DNA from: Anaerolineae bacterium
GTDB lineage: Bacteria > Chloroflexota > Anaerolineae > Anaerolineales > Anaerolineaceae
Assembly: GCA_016213455.1 (NCBI GenBank)
Contig: JACRAG010000401.1
Location: 1 to 12,380, forward strand
Length of the DNA stretch: 12,380 bases
Direction of reading: 5' to 3'
Shown here one piece after another: positions 1-6,017 of the stretch. The translations under genes were made by a program, and so were the position numbers. Positions within the stretch are counted from its first letter, which is position 1. Every line of letters begins with the position of its first letter. A model generated the notes under the pieces. The model saw only the letters and a program-made list of their open reading frames with translations, was not told the origin of the DNA and did not search any database.

Positions 1-96
1 AGACGCACTATGGACCGGCGGCAGTGTAAGATCTACCGAAGCACTTCAGAATTTTACTTCACTGGGGGAATGATACAGGTGGGGATAACAGGTGCA
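1..96. other. Region downstream of mor, possible start of the middle region
   Basis: No gene is visible. In Mu the Mor-dependent middle promoter lies just downstream of mor, so this stretch is where it would be expected. It holds two copies of ACAGGT (75-80 and 88-93, 13 bp apart), each preceded by a short AT-rich step. I see no convincing -10/-35 pair, so this is only a placement by analogy. Confidence 0.25.
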
Positions 97-420
97 TTAG
101 AATAGTTTATGCTGTTTGTAAAGCCCTTGCTGGTCGGCGGGTCCTTCCGGCCCGTTTTCGCCGTTGACGATAGCCCGCACCCAGCGCACGGTCAGATTGT
201 ACTTGGCCGCCAGGTCGCGAAAGTTGCGACCGTTGAATTCGTCCCGGATGGCACGGTTGCGCGCCGCGATGGCCAAACGGTCCGGCGGGGGCAGATAGAG
301 GCGCTGCCCCCGCAGGTGCGCGGACAGCGCCAGTACAGCCGGCAAGCCGATGATTTCGGCGATCTGCCGCAAATCTTCCGGCAGATCGTCGATCTCGATA
401 TGGTGGGTTGTTTCGCTCAT
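97..420 (-). CDS. mor: Mor-family transcription activator of middle genes
   Basis: A 107-residue protein of the Mor/C family (PF08765), which in Mu activates the middle promoter at the end of early transcription by binding as a dimer upstream of RNA polymerase. The family pattern is clear: an N-terminal dimerisation helix with LPEDLRQIAEIIGLP (13-27), a short strand with LYLP (41-44), then a helix-turn-helix around 56-84 with IRDEF, LAAKYNLT and RWVRAI. The start at 420 gives the usual family N-terminus and follows the stop of the upstream gene by 7 bases; only a weak AAAGG lies upstream, so translational coupling is likely. A longer reading into the upstream gene adds residues unlike the family. 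It is the last gene of the leftward operon, as in Mu. Confidence 0.9.
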   Translation of the reverse strand: MSETTHHIEIDDLPEDLRQIAEIIGLPAVLALSAHLRGQRLYLPPPDRLAIAARNRAIRDEFNGRNFRDLAAKYNLTVRWVRAIVNGENGPEGPADQQGLYKQHKLF

Positions 421-427
421 AGTGTCA

Positions 428-847
428 TTACGGGCCTTTGCTCCACAGCATTTTTTCAAGATCCTTAGCGGCTCCAAAAAGGTCTTTGACCTCTCCTTCA
501 AGATTGTTTAAGGAGTCCGTCAGGTCCGAATAATTTGTTGCCCCAGGACGTGCCGGATGGCTGTTTAACCATCCAAAGCGTTCGCCTTTTCCCAGCGCTT
601 GTAAAATTGATCCGGCGGCATTTATTACCTCGCCGCACTCTTCCATGATTCTCATTGCCGGTGTGCCGATTTGTTTATAATTTTTGTCAACCATAAATCC
701 TCCTAAGTCATCGCAGCCGTCGCACTCATCTCCGCCGATGCAGCATAGATGGTCGCCGCATCGCGGGCAGATATCGGCCCCTGACGGTAGCCGTATTGTC
801 TCGTCTATCGAAAACGTCGCGTGGCATGTTGTGCAGTGGTCGTCCAT
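428..847 (-). CDS. Zinc-ribbon protein fused in frame to a MazG-like helical domain
   Basis: A 139-residue protein in two parts. Residues 1-50 are Cys-rich (C5/C8, C27/C30, C35/C36, C42/C45), like the small zinc-ribbon proteins common in phage early operons. Residues 52-139 are helical, with EECGE (69-73) and a later EGEVKD, resembling the EExxE...ExxD metal-binding pattern of all-alpha MazG-like NTP pyrophosphohydrolases. That assignment is tentative, since the domain is short and the match rests on motifs. The start at 847 has a clear GGAGGT. Met52 also has an AGGAGG before it, so the second domain may also be made alone (see the internal start). It lies between an unknown gene and mor in the operon. 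Confidence 0.65.
   Translation of the reverse strand: MDDHCTTCHATFSIDETIRLPSGADICPRCGDHLCCIGGDECDGCDDLGGFMVDKNYKQIGTPAMRIMEECGEVINAAGSILQALGKGERFGWLNSHPARPGATNYSDLTDSLNNLEGEVKDLFGAAKDLEKMLWSKGP
692..704 (-). promoter_or_regulatory. Internal ribosome binding site and ATG inside the zinc-ribbon/MazG gene
   Basis: On the minus strand AGGAGG (699-704) lies four bases before an in-frame ATG (692-694, Met52 of the larger protein). The GGAGG core has exactly the same distance to its ATG as at the annotated start at 847. The site is encoded by TTA-GGA-GGA, codons less usual in this GC-rich operon, which hints at selection for the ribosome site. It would give an 88-residue MazG-like protein spanning 428-694. 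Confidence 0.5.
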
Positions 848-877
848 TTTACCTCCATTTCCTGGGGCTCGAAACCC

Positions 878-1303
878 CTATCTTTGCACACGCGCTTCTC
901 TTGGCAGAACGACACGGCCGGCTTGCACTACAAAATCAATCTCTCCGCCATATCGGTTCACCATTTGTGCGAGTTTTTGTGAGCATGGGTAAATCGTGAA
1001 CCTGCCAGAGCTAAGTAGATCCTCTTTGTCCTGGATATCGTCCCGACCTTCGGAGGTCGTCACCCATTGCACGGCGTCTTCGACTGCTGCCGGTGCCGTG
1101 TCGCCGAGGCCCCATATAATCGGGTCGCTGGTCGGACCTTTCATGACCTTACTCCATGGCTTTGGTTGCATCTCCATGACCACGTAGCTGCCGGTATCGG
1201 GTACTGGCGGCCCATCGACCCATTCGCGCATTTCGCGCATTAAATCGTCGATTGGCTCGCATTGTGAGCGAACTTCGAAGAGGTATAGCTGGGTTGCTTT
1301 CAT
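878..1303 (-). CDS. Uncharacterised phage protein with an N-terminal QLYLF motif
   Basis: A 141-residue protein that I do not recognise. It starts one base after the stop of the upstream gene (CGA TGA C ATG), with GGAG about ten bases ahead; an ATG at 1321 would overlap that gene and has no ribosome site. Residues 5-9 read QLYLF, close to the QL(S/D)LF pentapeptide by which many bacterial and phage proteins dock on the DNA polymerase beta clamp. The rest is mixed alpha/beta with an acidic N-terminal half and an arginine-rich tail, with no signal peptide or membrane segment. Function is unknown; a role at replication forks would be an inference from the motif only. Confidence 0.7.
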   Translation of the reverse strand: MKATQLYLFEVRSQCEPIDDLMREMREWVDGPPVPDTGSYVVMEMQPKPWSKVMKGPTSDPIIWGLGDTAPAAVEDAVQWVTTSEGRDDIQDKEDLLSSGRFTIYPCSQKLAQMVNRYGGEIDFVVQAGRVVLPREARVQR

Positions 1304-1304
1304 G

Positions 1305-1850
1305 TCATCGTTGCTCCACATTGCGCTTACCCATGTTCCGCTCCCGAATGGCCCGCATCTCTTCGACGCTCATCGGCGGCGCCATCGGCGTTTCGACGTG
1401 GGGCCGGGTCTGCTCCGGAAGCCGCCCGGCGCGTTCGTCGGCGTTGTGGCGGACCTCTTTGGCCCGGTCCATATCGTTGGCGGCATCGTATGCGATCCGC
1501 TTAAGGTATCCGTGGGAGGTCAACGGCAAGCGCGCCGGAGGCCGCTGGACGATCTCCTCCAGGGCCTGAGCCCACGCGGTTGCGCTGTTGGGCCGGGCCG
1601 GCAGGCGGTCCCACTGGATGTGGCTGTCCATCACCATCTGGCGTAGCGTGTGCAGCAGCCGCAGCGCCTTTTCCCATGTCAGGCCGCGCTTGGACCCGGT
1701 CGGCCGAAACATGGCCAAATAAGGCAATGCCCGCTTGCCCACCTCGGCCGGCAGCTCGGCCACCACGATCAGACACTGCCGCGCGGCCGTATCGTTGGAC
1801 CATCCTTCGGCGCTGTGCACCGCGCCGCAACTGGGGCATACCAGCTTCAT
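1305..1850 (-). CDS. Phage protein with N-terminal CxxC zinc motif
   Basis: A 181-residue protein of a type seen in many temperate phages: an N-terminal CPSCGA (5-10), a helical core with LPAEVGKRALPYLAMFRP (33-50) and LTWEKALRLL (57-66), a W/LPLTSHGYL stretch (about 93-115), and a charged C-terminal tail. I know of no proven function; its usual place among phage replication and early genes suggests DNA metabolism or regulation. The start at 1850 overlaps the upstream Lar-like gene by ATGA and has GGAG seven bases ahead. An upstream in-frame extension runs antisense-like through that gene and is rejected. Only one CxxC pair is near the N-terminus, so a metal site would need a partner (C26 or a dimer). 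Confidence 0.75.
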   Translation of the reverse strand: MKLVCPSCGAVHSAEGWSNDTAARQCLIVVAELPAEVGKRALPYLAMFRPTGSKRGLTWEKALRLLHTLRQMVMDSHIQWDRLPARPNSATAWAQALEEIVQRPPARLPLTSHGYLKRIAYDAANDMDRAKEVRHNADERAGRLPEQTRPHVETPMAPPMSVEEMRAIRERNMGKRNVEQR

Positions 1851-2056
1851 AATACATCTCCGTTCCAGGCTTCCTGGGCAAGCTCCTCCGGATCTGCCAC
1901 GCTCGGTCCAAAGACAGCGCACATCGGACCCTCGGCCCAGCAGTCTGCACACACCACAAAATGATACGTGGTGCAGTCGTCGGTCTCCATCGTATCCATA
2001 TAGTGGTTCGCCCCACCGCAAAACGGGCATGGCCGCAGGGTTATGCCGTTCGGCAT
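1847..2056 (-). CDS. Lar-like small zinc-ribbon protein
   Basis: A 69-residue protein with CPFCGG (10-15), then C36-x2-C39 followed by WAEGP and a C-terminal AQEAWN. This is the layout of the restriction-alleviation Lar-like family (PF14354), in which the Rac prophage Lar protein modulates type I restriction. Many phage members have no demonstrated function, so restriction relief is an inference. The start at 2056 has an excellent AAGGAGG seven bases ahead. It overlaps the end of the upstream gene by 16 bases and the next gene by ATGA, so it is embedded in the operon. Confidence 0.8.
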   Translation of the reverse strand: MPNGITLRPCPFCGGANHYMDTMETDDCTTYHFVVCADCWAEGPMCAVFGPSVADPEELAQEAWNGDVL

Positions 2057-2250
2057 GGCGCCGCCTCCTTTACGAACCTTCGGTAATCACACAGAGCATC
2101 CGGCACGCTGTGGGTCATGCCACCCAGGGCGGCCACGTATTTCACGCGGGCCGCGCACTCGCTGCACGCTCCGTTATAGAGCTTGTTCTCTTTCCGCCTG
2201 TGTATATTACAATCCTTGCACGGGTTCTCCACACATCCCCCCTCTGCCAT
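2041..2250 (-). CDS. Small Cys4 protein
   Basis: A short protein (69 residues from ATG 2250) with C11-x2-C14 and C29-x2-C32 around a basic linker (HRRKENK), then ARVKYVAALGG. It looks like a small treble-clef or zinc-ribbon phage protein; the function is unknown. Start choice is uncertain: ATG at 2250 lacks a good ribosome site, whereas GTG at 2232 (63 residues) follows GAGGGGGG by four bases. It overlaps the gp16-family gene upstream by 26-44 bases and the Lar-like gene downstream by 16 bases, which fits a coupled operon gene. Confidence 0.65.
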   Translation of the reverse strand: MAEGGCVENPCKDCNIHRRKENKLYNGACSECAARVKYVAALGGMTHSVPDALCDYRRFVKEAAPCRTA

Positions 2251-2647
2251 GCCGCCGGGCGTCATACTCCAGGGCGGCGATGATGCGGTGCAGTTGATCG
2301 GCGTCGCACCACTCCACGCGGTCACGTTTGAACATCTTTTTTGCCATGCCGTGGACATAGGCCCAGGGCCGGCCGGCTTCGGCCAGGTAAGCCTCGATCT
2401 TCTCCAGCATCGGCCCCTTGTCCACGCCCTGGCGCTTCATGTTCGGCTTGCCCGGCCGCCGCGTCGTCTTGAACCCCTTCGTGCCCAGCTCCCGCAAAAA
2501 CTCCTCGGCCTGCGCCCGGCTGATATCGCACGTGGAGGTTTTGCCGAAGCGCTCCATCAACATATCTTCCTTGGTCTGCTTGGCGATGCCGAGCTGGGTG
2601 CAGGCGATGCCGATCAATTGGCGCTGGATTTTACTGGATGGAATCAT
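2207..2647 (-). CDS. gp16-family (DUF1018) phage regulatory protein
   Basis: A 146-residue protein with the N-terminal pattern of the Mu gp16 family (PF06252, DUF1018): a first helix with KIQRQLIGIACTQLG (6-20), a loop, then MERFGKTSTCDIS (31-43) and a helix AEEFLRELGTKGFK (47-60). The family lies in early operons of Mu-like phages, often shortly before mor, and is described as regulatory without a firm mechanism. The C-terminal half has a basic linker and a helical region with a DQLHRIIAALEY stretch. The start at 2647 has AAAGG ahead and overlaps the 31-residue upstream gene by ATGA. A longer reading would run through that gene. Confidence 0.85.
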   Translation of the reverse strand: MIPSSKIQRQLIGIACTQLGIAKQTKEDMLMERFGKTSTCDISRAQAEEFLRELGTKGFKTTRRPGKPNMKRQGVDKGPMLEKIEAYLAEAGRPWAYVHGMAKKMFKRDRVEWCDADQLHRIIAALEYDARRHGRGGMCGEPVQGL

Positions 2648-2739
2648 AAGGACCTTTCTATCCAATCTATGAAAAAGCACAGGAGTATCCCGGCGAAGCA
2701 TAGGGCGGCAACCACTGACTCGAAGTATTTGTCGCGCAT
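2644..2739 (-). CDS. 31-residue membrane microprotein
   Basis: A very short gene that fills the gap between the DUF2786 and gp16-family genes. The protein begins MRDKYFES, then has one hydrophobic helix (about residues 9-24, VVAALCFAGILLCFFI) and a short tail DWIERSL. It has GGAAAGG six bases before the ATG, and its TGA overlaps the gp16-family ATG (ATGA), just like neighbouring operon junctions. One membrane span with an N-terminal charged end suggests an inner-membrane peptide. The function is unknown; phage membrane microproteins of this kind can act in exclusion or regulation, but nothing here proves it. Confidence 0.55.
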   Translation of the reverse strand: MRDKYFESVVAALCFAGILLCFFIDWIERSL

Positions 2740-2788
2740 ATCGAACCTTTCCGGCTGCTCATCAGGCCGCCCGCGCCACCGGGCAACG

Positions 2789-2806
2789 ATCCCGCCGAAG
2801 CGGGAT
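2789..2806 (-). other. RNA hairpin with UUCG tetraloop
   Basis: On the minus strand ATCCCGC and GCGGGAT pair as seven perfect base pairs around a TTCG loop closed by C-G, the classic ultra-stable cUUCGg form. It lies 14 bases after the DUF2786 stop and before the microprotein gene. There is no following T run, so it is more likely an mRNA stabiliser or pause site than a strong terminator. Confidence 0.5.
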
Positions 2807-2819
2807 TTCGCATTTCCAA

Positions 2820-3500
2820 TCAACTCAGCATCGATCGCCTTCGCTCGTTTACCGCCTTGTGCAAATGGACATCTTTTCCGGCCGAAGCGCCCTTTAAAAA
2901 GGCTTCAAATTCTTTTTCATTTTTCAATTTATGGCCTTTTAAGGTCATCTTCTCAGTACCGCGTCTTGCTATGGCCATTTCTATCCTGTCGCGTTCCTCG
3001 GGGCTCATGGCCATATCGACCACCTTGGCACTGACGGACCGTACCCATCCGTCCGCCCACAGCGCTGCATATTTCGCGCGGTTGGCCCGTTTCAAGCGCC
3101 TTGAAAGTCCGGCCAGATAAGCTTTTCTACCGCGCCCCATCTGCCTGGCCAACACATCGAAAGCGTAGGCCGCAATCTCTGGTCGAGCGCCTTCGCCGAT
3201 GAAGCGGACATGCGTGATGTTGCGCCAATTGTGGTATTGCATGATGAAGAAATACCCGCATCCGAAGGCGCGCACGACCAGATTGGCCAGCCTGACAATA
3301 TGCACCGGCACCTTATGGCTGTCGTGAGCCTGCATATCTGATTCGGTGATCTTCGACATCTCGATATCTGATTCAGTGATATGGTGCTTGGCCATCATCT
3401 CCTGAGCCCGTTTCATGGCCAGGGCTGCTTCGTGCTCATTGCTGCTGGAGGATAGTTCCAAGCACTTCTTGATTTTGATGATGATCTCTTCTCGTGTCAT
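2820..3500 (-). CDS. DUF2786 family protein
   Basis: A 226-residue protein with the DUF2786 domain (PF10979) at residues 1-42: KIKKCLELSSSSNEHEAALA followed by the MAKHHI motif. The rest (about 65-226) matches the region that usually follows in these proteins (DUF7168-like), with FGCGYFF and RFIGEGARPEIAAYAFDVLARQM, then a basic helical tail. Function is unproven; the arrangement is common in phages and resembles DNA-binding or metal-dependent proteins only loosely. The start at 3500 has a perfect AGGAGG seven bases ahead. Two ITESD-containing segments ten residues apart near residues 41-56 look like a small internal duplication. It lies 11 bases after DUF3164. Confidence 0.85.
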   Translation of the reverse strand: MTREEIIIKIKKCLELSSSSNEHEAALAMKRAQEMMAKHHITESDIEMSKITESDMQAHDSHKVPVHIVRLANLVVRAFGCGYFFIMQYHNWRNITHVRFIGEGARPEIAAYAFDVLARQMGRGRKAYLAGLSRRLKRANRAKYAALWADGWVRSVSAKVVDMAMSPEERDRIEMAIARRGTEKMTLKGHKLKNEKEFEAFLKGASAGKDVHLHKAVNERRRSMLS

Positions 3501-3511
3501 GATTAGACCTC

Positions 3512-4123
3512 CTATAACGCCGCCAGATCCAAAGTAATCGGCTGATACTTCCCCAACGCATCCCGCTCATAGATCCGCAGGTAGGTCTTGCTGCCCACCA
3601 CCTGCATGCTGTCGGCGATCGCGGCCATGGCCCGCAGCCAGCGTTCGTCATCGATTGGCAGCCGCCGCAACCCCAGGATGCGGCCGGTGTTGATGCGGCC
3701 TTCCTTATCGACCTGGAAGGCATCGAGCACGATGGTCTTGATCTCGTCGCGGCTGTCGCCCGTCCAGTCCGTGAGGCATTCGTCCACCAACTTCTTGGCC
3801 GCCTGGAGGCGCTCATCGAAGGACAAATGCTCGGTGATCGCTACCTGGATCTTATACTTGCCGTCAAACGACACCAGCGTCGTGTTGCCCTTCTGGCCGC
3901 CCAGCTTCACGCCGTAGCGCTCGGCCGACAGATCCACGAACGCCTGCACATCTCCCATGGCCTGAAGCTTGTAGCGCTGCATCGACTCGCGCAGGTTCTT
4001 GGCCGCGTCGGCCACTTCGCGCACCAATTGATCCCGCTGCTGGTCGATCTCAGACACCATCGAAATGGGTACCAGGCGCCCTTTGGAGTCCTTCCAATAG
4101 TTGTCTTCCCGCATTTCCATCAT
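3512..4123 (-). CDS. DUF3164 family phage protein
   Basis: A 203-residue protein of the DUF3164 family (PF11363), regularly found in the early region of Mu-like phages, often with the nuclease-protecting Gam, for which it may stand in; no function is established. Visible hallmarks are an N-terminal YWKDSKGRLVPI (9-20), a helical coiled segment (about 25-65), the beta stretch LVSFDGKYKIQVA (84-96), and LGLRRLPIDDERW (149-161) with a C-terminal TYLRIYERD. The start at 4123 overlaps the upstream gene by ATGA with GGAGGG five bases ahead; a second ATG three bases on is equally usable. Confidence 0.9.
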   Translation of the reverse strand: MMEMREDNYWKDSKGRLVPISMVSEIDQQRDQLVREVADAAKNLRESMQRYKLQAMGDVQAFVDLSAERYGVKLGGQKGNTTLVSFDGKYKIQVAITEHLSFDERLQAAKKLVDECLTDWTGDSRDEIKTIVLDAFQVDKEGRINTGRILGLRRLPIDDERWLRAMAAIADSMQVVGSKTYLRIYERDALGKYQPITLDLAAL

Positions 4124-4347
4124 CCGACCCTCCTGACACAGTGCTGCCGGATGGCCGCAGAGTGCATCACGCCCAGGGCGTCGAGCTCCCGGGTGATCTT
4201 ATTCAAGCCATCCAGCACGCGCTCCTTGACCCGCATGCTGTACTCGTCGCTGACCCGTACCTCTGCCAGGTCGATCTTGGCTTGGGCCAGATCGATGCGT
4301 AGGCCGTTCACATCACCTTGCCGTTCTTCCGCGATAACGATGGTCAT
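4120..4347 (-). CDS. Small helical phage protein
   Basis: A 75-residue protein I do not recognise. It is mostly helical and charged, with a likely coiled-coil or helical hairpin (about 15-60: heptad-like LRIDLAQAKIDLAEV, then LDGLNKITRELDALG). There is no cysteine cluster or membrane span. The start at 4347 has AAGGAG six bases ahead. It follows the HTH gene by 12 bases and overlaps DUF3164 by ATGA, so it belongs to the early operon. It may be a partner or regulator of a neighbouring product. Confidence 0.7.
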   Translation of the reverse strand: MTIVIAEERQGDVNGLRIDLAQAKIDLAEVRVSDEYSMRVKERVLDGLNKITRELDALGVMHSAAIRQHCVRRVG

Positions 4348-4359
4348 GGCGTTCTCCTT

Positions 4360-4665
4360 TTACTGCCGGCCGGCTTCGCAATGCCGGCATGCGTTGAATA
4401 ATTTAACCCGTTGCGGCGATGATGCCGCGAATGGTTTTCTCCGTTCGGCCGCGCAGCGCTGGATGGTGATCGGACCCATCACCGGGCACTGAACCGTGTC
4501 GCTGCCGTAGACTTCATTCACCCGGCACAGCAGGTTTTCCAGGCTGCCCCGGTACTTGCCGGAAAGCGCCTGGCTCACCGCCGAATCGCTGTACCCGATG
4601 GCCCTGGCCACGGCTGCCTGGCCCTGGGATGCTACTGCCTGCCGTAACAGATCCATGTACTTCAT
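4360..4665 (-). CDS. HTH regulator with C-terminal Cys4 tail
   Basis: A 101-residue protein. Residues 4-40 form an XRE/Cro-like helix-turn-helix: QAAVARAIGYSDSAVSQALS followed by GKYRGS. The tail carries C60 in CPVMGPIT, C71, then C93-x2-C96, a set able to bind one zinc; the pattern GPITIQRC...PFAASSPQRVKLF...C..C recurs in phage regulators found next to MuB-type ATPases. It is probably a DNA-binding early regulator; the target is unknown. The start at 4665 has GGAGG about six bases ahead and overlaps the upstream wHTH gene by ATGA. Confidence 0.8.
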   Translation of the reverse strand: MKYMDLLRQAVASQGQAAVARAIGYSDSAVSQALSGKYRGSLENLLCRVNEVYGSDTVQCPVMGPITIQRCAAERRKPFAASSPQRVKLFNACRHCEAGRQ

Positions 4666-4982
4666 GGCTGCCCTCCACATTCGGACCCCAGGGGGCGTCC
4701 GCACGTTTCGCAGCGCGTCGGATATTGTGGCCCCACATCCTTGACCAGCCTCAATCCCCGGAACTCACCGGCCCGGCCGCCCACGTAGCCGCCTTCCTGG
4801 GCCACATAGCCGTGGACCTCCAGGCGCTTTACGAACTTGCGCACATTGCCGCGTGTGGCGCCCGCGGTGCGGGCCAGGTCGATGATCGTGAAGCGCCGCA
4901 AGATCCGCATGCTCTGCCAGATCCGATTGCGCAGCGCTCCTTGCCGAGGCTCGGCCGCCGTCATGCCTTTGATGCCCGGCAT
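4662..4982 (-). CDS. Winged-helix DNA-binding protein with Cys-rich tail
   Basis: A 106-residue protein. Residues 20-65 form a winged helix (RILRRFTIIDLARTAGATR, then VRKFVKRLEVHGYV), with a basic wing (GGRAGEFRGLRLV). The tail has C91-x2-C94 and C102. Its start overlaps the B-subunit stop by one base (TGATG) with GAGAGGAAG ahead, so it is translationally coupled to the ATPase. It is followed by another HTH gene with a cysteine tail, and the pair may act together. An in-frame reading far upstream into the ATPase gene is an artefact. The role is probably regulatory or as a transposition accessory, inferred from position. Confidence 0.8.
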   Translation of the reverse strand: MPGIKGMTAAEPRQGALRNRIWQSMRILRRFTIIDLARTAGATRGNVRKFVKRLEVHGYVAQEGGYVGGRAGEFRGLRLVKDVGPQYPTRCETCGRPLGSECGGQP

Positions 4983-5701
4983 CAATGCTTCCTCTCGAAT
5001 CGGGGTTGATCGTAAAAAAGCGCCCGGTTGGCCCAGGCCTTCTTTGTCACCGTCTCCATGGCATTGAGCCGGCCGAACTGCTCGATGCGCGCCAGGCCCG
5101 TCACCATGCGCCCGATGTTCTTGCGGGCCGCATGGTGCACATGCTCCAAAAGATCGTCGGCCAACTTCACATCGCACAAGGCATCCGCCAGCGTCCGGGC
5201 ATCGTCCTGGTCGATGCCCGAAAACTCCACCCACTGGGTGATGCGCCGGGCGAACTTGCCCTTGGCCTGCACCTTGCGGGCGAACTCCTCCATGCCGATC
5301 AGCACCACCGGCGATCCTGTGACATCGTAGATATCCCGCATCACGTCGAGCATGTCCGCCTGGCGGAAAAGGTAATCGGCCTCATCGATGAAGATAGGCC
5401 GTGGACGCGCCGCGAGACACTTGACCGCCGCTTCCACCATCGGCGTCCGCCGGTTTGCGGCCGGCTGCCCAAGCTCGACCATCAGGGCCGCCAGCATCGA
5501 AGTCGGCGTCCAGCAGGTGTTGGCCCGCAGGAAGATCCCGTCCAGGGTGTTGCAGGCAAAGGCCACCGTGGTGGACTTTCCTTCGCCGGGCTCGCCCCAC
5601 AGGATGGCCATGCCCTCCACCCCCATGGGCCGGTCGTTCAACTCCCGCACGGCCGCCAAAAAGCGCCGCACGTTCTTGGTCATTGCCATTTCATCCTTCA
5701 T
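4982..5701 (-). CDS. MuB-like AAA+ ATPase, transposition target protein B
   Basis: A 239-residue AAA ATPase. The Walker A motif is GEPGEGKST (36-44) and the Walker B motif is PIFIDEAD (102-109); a sensor-like stretch is near GSPVVLIGMEEF. Known: in Mu the B protein binds ATP and target DNA, stimulates the transposase, and provides target immunity. Its place just downstream of the transposase (two small genes between) fits that role. It is shorter than Mu B (about 312 residues), mainly because it lacks the extra N-terminal DNA-binding region, so it is closer to the compact AAA_22-type B subunits. The start at 5701 has GGAGGG six bases ahead and overlaps the upstream gene by 11 bases; Met5 or Met7 are alternatives. 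Confidence 0.93.
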   Translation of the reverse strand: MKDEMAMTKNVRRFLAAVRELNDRPMGVEGMAILWGEPGEGKSTTVAFACNTLDGIFLRANTCWTPTSMLAALMVELGQPAANRRTPMVEAAVKCLAARPRPIFIDEADYLFRQADMLDVMRDIYDVTGSPVVLIGMEEFARKVQAKGKFARRITQWVEFSGIDQDDARTLADALCDVKLADDLLEHVHHAARKNIGRMVTGLARIEQFGRLNAMETVTKKAWANRALFYDQPRFERKH

Positions 5702-6017
5702 GGATTACCCTCCTGTTGTTCCGGGTACGGCCTACCTGGACACCCATCCTGTCGGCCGGGAGTTGCTGCTCCCGGCCGATCTTTTTAGGACCGATGCCAT
5801 GCGCCGCGCCGATCAGCACGCACATGTGCCGGATACGGGCCGCCTTTTTAAGCTTGCCGTCGGCCGCGCCATGCAGCGCCAACGCCTCGGGGCCGGCCAT
5901 CATCACCGCCATGCGCTTGTCCTGCCAGGCTTCGCCCGAAAGCGCCTCGGCCCGCCGCAAACCGTCCGTCACCATCCGAACCGCCACGGCCCTGAGCTGA
6001 TCCTTGCCTACTTGCAT
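5691..6017 (-). CDS. Uncharacterised helical phage protein between transposase and ATPase
   Basis: A 108-residue basic protein I do not recognise. It reads as helices: DQLRAVAVRMVTDGLRRAEA, a WQDKRMAVMM segment, KLKKAARIRHM, then an IGPKKIGREQQLP stretch that could be part of a helix-turn-helix. There are no cysteine pairs or membrane spans. The start at 6017 has a perfect AGGAGG four bases ahead; its first ten bases overlap the zinc-ribbon gene and its last 11 overlap the ATPase gene. Its fixed place between A and B suggests a transposition or regulatory accessory, but that is inference. Confidence 0.7.
   Translation of the reverse strand: MQVGKDQLRAVAVRMVTDGLRRAEALSGEAWQDKRMAVMMAGPEALALHGAADGKLKKAARIRHMCVLIGAAHGIGPKKIGREQQLPADRMGVQVGRTRNNRRVIHEG

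Noticed and set aside
109..468. A 119-residue + strand reading over mor
   Set aside because: The Mor-family match on the minus strand is clear and the opposite reading has no support.
2183..3034. A 283-residue + strand reading over gp16-family and DUF2786
   Set aside because: It crosses several minus-strand genes with good starts and recognised families; its composition is that of a mirror reading.
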